Assembly: GCA_947463755.1 (NCBI GenBank)
Contig: CANHUK010000158.1
Coordinates: 1 to 5,367 of the forward strand
Origin: Chitinophagaceae bacterium
GTDB taxonomy: Bacteria; Bacteroidota; Bacteroidia; Chitinophagales; Chitinophagaceae
Direction of reading: 5' to 3'
DNA length: 5,367 nucleotides
Shown one piece after another: positions 1 through 5,367 of this stretch. Every line of letters begins with the position of its first letter. The stretch's first letter is position 1. The position numbers were made by a program, and so were the translations under genes. The notes beneath the pieces are model-generated. The model was not told the DNA's origin. It ran no database searches and was given only the letters and a program-made list of their open reading frames with translations.

Positions 1-727
1 GGATGAACAGCCAGGCGTTGTCGCCGCTGCCCGCCGCACCGGATACCAACTCATTGTGGAACCGGATACCCTCCATCGATGGGTCGGTGCGTTCCACCGT
101 GACCGGATCACCGGGCTGTCGACCCGGTCGCAGCCAGAGTGTGAACCGGTTCTCATGCCAGTTGAGGGCGGCATGACCGGCCCCGTAATAGTTGCCGATG
201 TCCTCCCAGATCCACCCCGACGGGATGGTCGCCCGCTCCACCGCACCGATCCTGCCTTCGATGCCACCCCGAAATTGACGGATGCCGGCCTTGTCCAACG
301 CCGCAGTCAGACCGGTCACAACCGCCTGTTCCCGCGTCGTCATGAATCGGTCGCTCCCCAGCGTTGGATCACCATCGCCGATGACAACCAGCGGTCCATC
401 AACAACGCCGTCTCTCGGAGCACCGGCATGTGCGAAGATGGTTTCAAACCGATGATCCTTGCCCAGCAGTTCCAGGGCCGTGGCAGCCGTCACCACCTTC
501 TGGCTACTGGCCGGCACCAACCCGACCCGGCCATCGTGACTGTACAGGACCCTGCCACTGCCTGCCTCTTCCAGATGCACGCCCAGCTGCGCATAGCGTA
601 TGGAGGGATCGGACAACAGTCGCTCCACTGCGACACTGACGGACTTTGCAGCCTCCTGCGCCTGTAAACCGAAAAAGGAACATCCCCACAAGGCTAGTGA
701 AACGGACAGATAATGCAGACGGATCAT
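1..727 (-). CDS. dacB: D-alanyl-D-alanine carboxypeptidase/endopeptidase (PBP4 family, S13), 3' end beyond window
   Basis: Exported penicillin-binding protein of peptidase family S13, which trims the terminal D-Ala of peptidoglycan stem peptides and cuts DD-crosslinks in the periplasm. I translated the minus strand by hand; the frame is open from the ATG at 727 to the left edge, giving 242 codons. Residues 1-23 form a signal peptide (MIRLHYLSVSLALWGCSFFG then LQA, with likely cleavage before QEAAKS). A Cys sits at 16, but LWGC is a poor lipobox. The nucleophile motif SxxK is in PASSQK, with Ser74 and Lys77. Further family landmarks are GDGDPTLGS near 116-124, IPSGWIWEDIGNYYGAGHAALNW near 165-187, and GSGDNAW close to the edge. 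The SxN and KTG motifs should lie in the missing C-terminal part; family members are usually about 400-500 residues. The start is chosen because it places the signal peptide at the N-terminus. The gene is divergent from cinA. The family call is firm, and the symbol dacB is by family resemblance. Confidence 0.93.
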   Translation of the reverse strand, partial: MIRLHYLSVSLALWGCSFFGLQAQEAAKSVSVAVERLLSDPSIRYAQLGVHLEEAGSGRVLYSHDGRVGLVPASSQKVVTAATALELLGKDHRFETIFAHAGAPRDGVVDGPLVVIGDGDPTLGSDRFMTTREQAVVTGLTAALDKAGIRQFRGGIEGRIGAVERATIPSGWIWEDIGNYYGAGHAALNWHENRFTLWLRPGRQPGDPVTVERTDPSMEGIRFHNELVSGAAGSGDNAWLFI

Positions 728-756
728 GGTTGCTTTTATGATGTTGACGGTCGATG

Positions 757-764
757 CGAAGATA
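757..764 (-). promoter_or_regulatory. Possible -7 element for the dacB-like gene
   Basis: On the minus strand this reads TATCTTCG, one mismatch from the Bacteroidota -7 consensus TAnnTTTG. It lies about 30 bases upstream of the dacB start codon, a sensible leader length. No TTG-type -33 element is visible at the expected spacing, so this is a weak prediction. Confidence 0.2.
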
Positions 765-793
765 ACGGCTTCCCCTCTCAGCGTCACTTGTCG

Positions 794-801
794 TACCTTT
801 G
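794..801 (+). promoter_or_regulatory. Probable Bacteroidota -7 promoter element for cinA
   Basis: TACCTTTG matches the Bacteroidota sigma-factor -7 consensus TAnnTTTG at every fixed position and ends 40 bases before the cinA ATG. No clear TTG -33 box is seen 19-21 bases upstream, which lowers confidence. The bases just before the ATG (GCAGGAAC) contain AGGA only two bases from the start codon, too close for a normal Shine-Dalgarno interaction. Confidence 0.4.
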
Positions 802-841
802 AACCGGCAAACCACGATCGTCCACCCAAAATTGCAGGAAC

Positions 842-2092
842 ATGAGCCAGCAGAAAACGGAGGCCAGCATCATCACGATCGGCGATGAACTCCTGATCGG
901 ACAGACCATCGATACGAACAGTGCCTGGATGGCCCAGGAACTCAACAAAATTGGCATCTGGGTACAAAGAAGAGTGGCGGTGGGCGATCGCTGGGAAGAC
1001 ATCTGGCAGGCACTCGATCAGGAATCTGCCCACTCCCAGATCATCCTGATCACAGGCGGACTGGGCCCGACGGCGGACGATATCACTAAACCCCTGCTCT
1101 GCCAGTATTTCGGGGGGAAGATGGTGACCGACCCACAGGCAGAGGCCAATGTGCGGCATATCTTCGACTTGCTGAAGCGTCCGATGATCGACCGGAACCT
1201 ACGCCAGGCGGATGTTCCGGATGTTTGTACCGTCATCCAGAATAAACGCGGCACCGCCCCGGGAATGTGGTTCGAAAAGAACGAACGCATCTTTGTCAGC
1301 ATGCCCGGTGTTCCGCACGAGATGAAGGGTATGATGACCCACGATGTCATCCCGAAACTCCTGGAACGGTTCGATGTAAGCCCGGTCCTCCACCGTACGC
1401 TGCTCACCGCCGGCATCGGCGAATCCTTCCTCGCCGAACGGATCAGCGAATTCGAGGCCACGCTCCCCAAGAACATCAAACTGGCCTATCTGCCCGGTTA
1501 CGGCATGGTAAAACTGCGCCTCACCGCCATGGGCGACCGGCTCGGACTGGAAGCGGAACTGGAGGCTGAATTCGATATGCTCAAACAACAGGTCACCGAT
1601 GTGATGGTGGTGGATGCCGATAAAACGCTGCCCCAGGTCGTTGCAGAACTGCTGCTGGCCCGCGGACAGACCCTCGCCACTGCCGAAAGCTGCACGGGCG
1701 GATACATCGCACATCTGTTCACCTCGATCCCCGGCATCAGCGAATGTTTCCAGGGGGGCATCATCAGCTATTCCAATGCGATGAAGGAATCGCAGCTCGG
1801 CGTGCGGTCGGAAACCCTCAAAGCGCATGGGGCTGTGAGCCGGGAGACGGTCCTGGAGATGGCCAGGGGCGCGCGGATCGCTGCCGGCAGTGACTTTGCC
1901 ATCGCCACTTCGGGCATCATGGGCCCCGGCGGCGGGACAGCGGAAAAACCCGTTGGCACCGTCTGGGTTGGACTGGCGGGAAAGGACCGGGACGCGGCCA
2001 GCCAATTCCAGTTCCGGTTCGACCGGATGCGGAACATCGAACTCACCGCCGTGCATGGCCTGAATGCCCTGCGTAAGTTCATCCTCGAATGA
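842..2092 (+). CDS. cinA: CinA, nicotinamide-nucleotide (NMN) amidohydrolase with N-terminal molybdopterin-binding-like domain
   Basis: Cytoplasmic two-domain protein of 416 residues, the usual full CinA length. Residues about 7-175 are the COG1058 (MoaB/MogA-like) domain: ITIGDELLIGQTIDTNSAWM at 11-30, the phosphate-binding-type loop ITGGLGPTADD at 70-80, and the MPGVPHEMKGM segment at 154-164. In characterised CinA proteins this domain is linked to ADP-ribose pyrophosphatase activity. A connecting domain follows (about 180-255). Residues about 262-416 are the PncC domain, which deamidates NMN to nicotinate mononucleotide and returns this DNA-ligase and NAD-turnover by-product to NAD synthesis. 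It shows AESCTGG at 281-287 (proposed nucleophile Ser283), GGIISYSNAMK at 305-315, SGIMGPGGGTAEKPVGTVWVG at 357-377 and FDRMRNIE at 393-400. All expected motifs are present and I see no break. The old name 'competence/damage-inducible' comes from other bacteria and implies nothing here. It is divergent from dacB, and the E2 gene begins 98 bp downstream. Confidence 0.97.
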   Translation: MSQQKTEASIITIGDELLIGQTIDTNSAWMAQELNKIGIWVQRRVAVGDRWEDIWQALDQESAHSQIILITGGLGPTADDITKPLLCQYFGGKMVTDPQAEANVRHIFDLLKRPMIDRNLRQADVPDVCTVIQNKRGTAPGMWFEKNERIFVSMPGVPHEMKGMMTHDVIPKLLERFDVSPVLHRTLLTAGIGESFLAERISEFEATLPKNIKLAYLPGYGMVKLRLTAMGDRLGLEAELEAEFDMLKQQVTDVMVVDADKTLPQVVAELLLARGQTLATAESCTGGYIAHLFTSIPGISECFQGGIISYSNAMKESQLGVRSETLKAHGAVSRETVLEMARGARIAAGSDFAIATSGIMGPGGGTAEKPVGTVWVGLAGKDRDAASQFQFRFDRMRNIELTAVHGLNALRKFILE

Positions 2093-2136
2093 GCCGGCAT
2101 CGCTCCAGAATGACTGTACAGACCCCGAAAAATAAG

Positions 2137-2144
2137 TACCTTTA
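2137..2144 (+). promoter_or_regulatory. Possible -7 promoter element for the E2 gene
   Basis: TACCTTTA is one base off the Bacteroidota consensus TAnnTTTG (final A for G) and ends 46 bases before the E2 start codon. The seven bases TACCTTT, and the preceding G, are the same as in the element in front of cinA. No good -33 TTG is seen. It suggests the E2 gene can be transcribed separately from cinA. Confidence 0.3.
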
Positions 2145-2159
2145 CCAAAGTAGCATGAA

Positions 2160-2174
2160 ATCCGGAGTTCGGAT
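2160..2174 (+). other. Small inverted repeat in the E2 leader
   Basis: ATCCG-gagtt-CGGAT forms a perfect 5-bp stem with a 5-base loop, located between the putative -7 element and the E2 start codon. It is not followed by a T-run, so it is not a convincing intrinsic terminator for cinA. It could be a leader hairpin or chance. Confidence 0.2.
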
Positions 2175-2190
2175 GTAAACTGATCTGCAT

Positions 2191-3591
2191 ATGGCCCTCA
2201 AAGAGGTAGTAATGCCCAAAATGGGTGAAAGCATCATGGAAGCGACGATCCTGCGCTGGCACAAAAAGCCGGGAGATCCCGTGAAACAGGATGAAACCCT
2301 GATGGACATTGCCACGGATAAGGTAGACAGCGAAGTCCCTTCGACGGAAGAAGGTATCCTCGAAGAAGCCCTCTTCAGCGAGAATGATGTTGTACCCGTT
2401 GGCGCTGTCATCGCCCGCATCCGCACCACGGGTGATGTGGAAGTGCCTGTTGCATCCCCCGCACCTGAACCCGTTCAGCAAGCACCCGAGGTACCCGTCA
2501 TACCTGAAGAAGTTCGGTTAGCCGAGCCCGTCAGTGCCCCGGAACCCATCCCGGCCGTCGATGCAGACATCCCCTACCAGCCGACCCACATGCCGGCAGA
2601 CCTCCCCACGGGCGCCCGCTTTTATTCTCCGCTGGTCATGAACATCGCTGCCAGCGAGGGCATCCCGCTCTCCGTACTCGAGACCATTCCCGGGACTGGT
2701 GCAGAAGGGCGACTGACCAAGCAGGACATCCTCGATTATCTGCACCGCCGCAATGGCGGAAACATAAGCGCTGCTGCACCAGCAGCCAAACCGGCTCAGA
2801 TACCTGTTGCCCCTACGCCGGTGGCACCCACCCTGCCAACGGCTCAGGATCGCGCCACCACCCCCGTCACCTCCTACGCCGGAAACGTGGAGATCATTGA
2901 GATGGATCGCATGCGCCGGCTGATCGCTGACCATATGGTCAAAAGCAAGGCTACCAGCGCCCATGTCACCAGCTTCTCGGAAGCCGATGTCACCAACCTC
3001 GTGCTCTGGCGCGAACGCGTGAAAAAAGAATACGAAAAACGCGAAGGCGAGAAGATCACCTTCACCCCGTTGATCATCGAAGCGATCGTCAAAACGCTGA
3101 AACGCTATCCCATGCTGAATTCCAGCCTGGAGGGCGACCGCATCCTGGTCAAGAAGGACATCAATATCGGCATGGCCACCGCCCTGCCCTCAGGTAACCT
3201 CATTGTGCCCGTGATCCGGAATGCAGATCAGCTCAACCTCGTCGGGCTCACCCGTCAGGTCAACCAGCTGGCGCACAACTCACGGAACAACAAGCTCCGG
3301 CCGGATGACACCCAGGGAGGCACCTTCACCTTCACCAATGTCGGCACCTTCGGGAGTTTGATGGGCACGCCCATCATCAACCAGCCGCAGGTGGCCATCC
3401 TGGCGACCGGCGCGATCAAAAAGCGTCCGGTGGTGATCGAAGGTCCGCAGGGCGACAGCATCGCCATCCGGCACATGATGTACCTGTCCATGAGTTACGA
3501 CCACCGCATCATCGACGGGGCGCTGGGCGCCACCTTCCTGACCGCTGTGGCCAAAGAACTCGAAGCCTTCGACCCGAACCGCACCTACTGA
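2191..3591 (+). CDS. 2-oxo acid dehydrogenase E2, dihydrolipoamide acyltransferase
   Basis: Core acyltransferase of a 2-oxo acid dehydrogenase complex: it accepts an acyl group from E1 on a swinging lipoyl arm and passes it to CoA in the cytoplasm. The 466 residues have the classic order. Residues 1-80 are a single lipoyl domain with the lipoylated lysine at Lys44 in ATDKVDSEVPS. Residues about 82-140 are a Pro/Ala/Glu-rich flexible linker. Residues about 144-185 are the peripheral-subunit-binding domain (YSPLVMNIAASEGIPLS, GTGAEGRLTKQDILDYL). A second Ala/Pro linker spans about 192-228. The catalytic domain runs from about 232 to the end, with FTNVGTFGSLMGTPIINQPQ at 381-400 and the active-site motif DHRIIDG at 437-443 (His438, Asp442). 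An in-frame TAA at 2176-2178 rules out starts further upstream, so the ATG at 2191 is used; it has no Shine-Dalgarno sequence. Acyl specificity (branched-chain, pyruvate or 2-oxoglutarate) cannot be read from the sequence. No E1 or E3 gene is in the window. Confidence 0.96.
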   Translation: MALKEVVMPKMGESIMEATILRWHKKPGDPVKQDETLMDIATDKVDSEVPSTEEGILEEALFSENDVVPVGAVIARIRTTGDVEVPVASPAPEPVQQAPEVPVIPEEVRLAEPVSAPEPIPAVDADIPYQPTHMPADLPTGARFYSPLVMNIAASEGIPLSVLETIPGTGAEGRLTKQDILDYLHRRNGGNISAAAPAAKPAQIPVAPTPVAPTLPTAQDRATTPVTSYAGNVEIIEMDRMRRLIADHMVKSKATSAHVTSFSEADVTNLVLWRERVKKEYEKREGEKITFTPLIIEAIVKTLKRYPMLNSSLEGDRILVKKDINIGMATALPSGNLIVPVIRNADQLNLVGLTRQVNQLAHNSRNNKLRPDDTQGGTFTFTNVGTFGSLMGTPIINQPQVAILATGAIKKRPVVIEGPQGDSIAIRHMMYLSMSYDHRIIDGALGATFLTAVAKELEAFDPNRTY

Positions 3592-3615
3592 ATCGCACAC
3601 TAACGGTCATGCATA

Positions 3616-3642
3616 CCCTAAAACCTAAGCAGGTCGACAGGG
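3616..3642 (+). other. Interrupted inverted repeat between the E2 and M14 genes
   Basis: CCCT-aaa-ACCT-aagc-AGGT-cgac-AGGG can fold into two stacked 4-bp stems with an internal loop and a 4-base apical loop. It begins 25 bases after the E2 stop codon. There is no downstream T-run; the following bases are AACGTACACATTTATATT. It is therefore at best a weak terminator or processing site. Nothing else recognisable was seen in this 79-bp gap. Confidence 0.2.
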
Positions 3643-3670
3643 AACGTACACATTTATATTCATTCGCATC

Positions 3671-5367
3671 ATGAAACGATTGATCGCCATTGCCCTGACA
3701 TTGTCGTTGCACGCTGTCAACGCACAAGACCTCAATTACTATCTCCCCAAAGGTGTGTCCTATGACCCTGCCATTCCAACGCCTGAACAGGTCATCGGCC
3801 ACAAAGTCGGAGAATGGCATGTGACACATGATCGGCTGGTGCAATATATGCGCGCCGTTGACCAGGCTTCTGACCGCATTACGCTGAAGGACATCGGAAA
3901 GACCTACGAAGGCCGGCCCCAGGTCGTGCTGACGGTCACCTCACCCGCCAACCACGCCCGGATCGAATCCATCCGCACCGAGCACCTCAAATTGAGCGAC
4001 CCCGACCAATCGGCCGGACTGAACACGGCGGAGATGCCCACCGTCCTCTGGATCGGCTGCAGCATCCACGGCAACGAGGCGAGTGGCGCCAATGCCTCCC
4101 TGCTCGGCATCTATCACCTTGCCGCGGCCAGGGGACCGGAGATCGATGAGATCCTCTCCCGCACCGTCATCCTGCTGGATCCTTCCTTCAATCCTGATGG
4201 ATTACAGCGGTTTTCCTCCTGGGTGAACAGCCACAAGAGCATAACGGGCGTGAGCGATCCGAACCACCGCGAGTTCAGCGAGGCCTGGCCCGGCGGACGT
4301 TTCAACCACTATTGGTTCGACCTCAACCGCGACTGGCTGCCGGCGCAACATTATGAGAGCAAGAACAGGCTCATGGTCTTCCACGACTGGAAGCCGAACA
4401 TCCTGACCGATCATCACGAGATGGGCACCAACGCTACCTTCTTCTTCCAGCCCGGAGAGCCTGCGCGGGTGAACGGCAATACCCCGAAACGCAACCAGGA
4501 GCTGACCGGAGAGATCGCGACCTATCACGCGAAGCATCTCGACCGGATAGGATCGTTGTATTTCACCAAGGAAGGATATGATGATTTTTATTATGGAAAA
4601 GGTTCCACCTATCCGGATGTGAACGGCGGCATCGGCATCCTCTTCGAACAGGCGAGTTCCCGTGGGCATATCCAGGAAAGTGTCAACGGTCCGCTGAGCT
4701 TCCCGTTCACCATCCGCAATCAGTTCACCACCATGCTCTCCACCATGGAGGCAGCCGTGAAGATGAGGACCAAGTTGCTCGACTATCAGCGGGGATTCTA
4801 CCTGGATGCCCGCAAGGAAGCAGCCGCCTATCCGGTGAAGGCCTATGTATTCGGGGATGCCGAGGATCCGGTCAAAACCGACCTCTTCGTACAAATGTTA
4901 CTGCGTCACCAGATCCGGATCTATCGGCTGAAATCAGACATGACCGCCGGCGGGCAGAAGTTCAGCACGGGCAACGCGTTTGTGGTGCCTGCCCAGCAGA
5001 CCCAGTTCAAGCTTATCAAATCGATCTTTGAAAAGAACACGAAATTCGACGACAGCCTGTTCTACGACATCTCCGCCTGGACCATCCCCCTCGCCATGGG
5101 CGTTCCCTACGCTGAGTTGAATGCCTGGAACCCGGAGCAGTCGGCCGGACAAACGGTCACGGCCGCCGAATCGCGCATGCCTGTGCCGGAGCGCAGTAAT
5201 TATGCCTATGTCCTTTCCTGGAAGGATTATTTCGCGCCCCGCGCCCTCTATCTGCTACAGCGCCGTGGGGTGATCACCAAGGTGGCCACGACCACCTTCG
5301 GCTCGAGCGACCGAACCTTCGGGCATGGCGATATTCTGATCCCGGTTCACAATCAGTCCCTCTCGCC
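3671..5367 (+). CDS. Exported M14-family zinc carboxypeptidase, 3' end beyond window
   Basis: Zinc metallopeptidase of the M14 carboxypeptidase family; 565 codons are present and the frame is still open at the right edge. Residues 1-18 (MKRLIAIALTLSLHAVNA) are a signal peptide with likely cleavage before QDLNYY, so the enzyme acts in the periplasm or outside the cell. The peptidase domain spans about 50-370. Its zinc ligands are His133 and Glu136 in SIHGNEASG, plus His248 or His249 in TDHHEMGT. FDLNRDW at 216-222 supplies the Asn-Arg pair that binds the substrate carboxylate, and Glu326 in ILFEQASSRG is the likely catalytic base. DPSFNPDGLQR at 170-180 is another family landmark. The spacing of these residues roughly follows that of classical carboxypeptidase A. 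Residues after about 380 belong to a C-terminal extension that I cannot assign. Bacteroidota homologues of this kind are often near 800 residues, so roughly a third may be missing. The ATG has no Shine-Dalgarno sequence but gives a clean signal peptide. The natural substrate is unknown. Confidence 0.94.
   Translation, partial: MKRLIAIALTLSLHAVNAQDLNYYLPKGVSYDPAIPTPEQVIGHKVGEWHVTHDRLVQYMRAVDQASDRITLKDIGKTYEGRPQVVLTVTSPANHARIESIRTEHLKLSDPDQSAGLNTAEMPTVLWIGCSIHGNEASGANASLLGIYHLAAARGPEIDEILSRTVILLDPSFNPDGLQRFSSWVNSHKSITGVSDPNHREFSEAWPGGRFNHYWFDLNRDWLPAQHYESKNRLMVFHDWKPNILTDHHEMGTNATFFFQPGEPARVNGNTPKRNQELTGEIATYHAKHLDRIGSLYFTKEGYDDFYYGKGSTYPDVNGGIGILFEQASSRGHIQESVNGPLSFPFTIRNQFTTMLSTMEAAVKMRTKLLDYQRGFYLDARKEAAAYPVKAYVFGDAEDPVKTDLFVQMLLRHQIRIYRLKSDMTAGGQKFSTGNAFVVPAQQTQFKLIKSIFEKNTKFDDSLFYDISAWTIPLAMGVPYAELNAWNPEQSAGQTVTAAESRMPVPERSNYAYVLSWKDYFAPRALYLLQRRGVITKVATTTFGSSDRTFGHGDILIPVHNQSLS

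Noticed and set aside
61..110. Apparent frameshift in the dacB-like gene near the left edge
   Set aside because: My first reverse complement of this stretch dropped three bases. Re-reading shows a continuous frame (VERTDPSMEGIRFHNELVSG), so there is no frameshift.
56..667. Open plus-strand frame of 203 codons at the left end
   Set aside because: It lies antisense to the dacB-like gene, whose minus-strand translation carries the S13 SxxK motif and family landmarks. The plus-strand protein has no recognisable domain and a composition typical of a shadow frame in GC-rich coding DNA.
1199..2056. Long minus-strand frame of 285 codons opposite cinA
   Set aside because: Despite its length, it is antisense to an intact, fully motif-bearing cinA. 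Its His/Gly/Phe/Asp-rich wording mirrors the complementary codons and matches no family I know.
537..2121. Shared 11-mer TGACTGTACAG, containing the palindrome CTGTACAG, at 537-547 and 2111-2121
   Set aside because: A few shared 11-mers are expected by chance in a window of this size, and one copy is inside the dacB coding sequence, where it encodes ordinary family residues. It is not good evidence for a regulatory site.
1768..2481. Minus-strand frame of 237 codons spanning the end of cinA, the gap and the start of the E2 gene
   Set aside because: It overlaps two well-supported genes on the other strand and has no domain signal or codon pattern of its own; it is best explained as a shadow frame.
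3645..3663. AT-rich patch before the M14 gene as a possible promoter
   Set aside because: No TAnnTTTG match is present. The nearest look-alike (TATATTCA at 3655-3662) is only eight bases from the start codon and misses fixed positions, so I did not annotate it.
1..5367. Mobile elements, CRISPR arrays, tRNA or rRNA genes, defence or toxin-antitoxin genes
   Set aside because: No transposase or integrase reading frame, no regularly spaced direct repeats and no tRNA-like or rRNA-like segment was seen. Nearly all of the window is accounted for by four recognisable genes.

Overview
This window looks like ordinary chromosomal housekeeping sequence from a fairly GC-rich member of the Bacteroidota. 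A lineage such as Saprospiria, Chitinophagia or Cytophagia is possible, but I cannot place it more closely. Three things support the assignment. The DacB-like, E2 and M14 peptidase proteins have wording typical of Bacteroidota homologues. None of the complete start regions has a well-spaced Shine-Dalgarno sequence. Matches to the Bacteroidota -7 promoter element TAnnTTTG lie a few tens of bases upstream of two of the genes.

Layout: positions 1-727 hold, on the minus strand, the first 242 codons of an exported D-alanyl-D-alanine carboxypeptidase/endopeptidase (PBP4/DacB, peptidase family S13) whose 3' end lies outside the window. A 114-bp divergent gap follows. Three plus-strand genes then run in the same direction: cinA (842-2092), a lipoyl-bearing 2-oxo acid dehydrogenase E2 acyltransferase (2191-3591), and the first 565 codons of an exported M14-family zinc carboxypeptidase (3671 to the right edge). 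The gaps between them are 98 bp and 79 bp. There is no gene-free stretch longer than 300 bases.

The genes do not form an obvious pathway. DacB remodels peptidoglycan in the periplasm, CinA salvages the NAD by-product NMN in the cytoplasm, E2 is the core of an oxidative decarboxylation complex whose E1 and E3 genes are not here, and the M14 enzyme is a secreted or periplasmic peptidase. The gap sizes and separate promoter-like elements suggest mainly single-gene transcription units, although read-through across the three plus-strand genes cannot be excluded.

I found no mobile element, CRISPR array, tRNA or rRNA, and no convincing undescribed system. The observations worth a second look are modest: shared promoter-like octamers, small inverted repeats in two gaps, a non-canonical subunit-binding domain in an orphan E2, and an M14 peptidase of unknown substrate.
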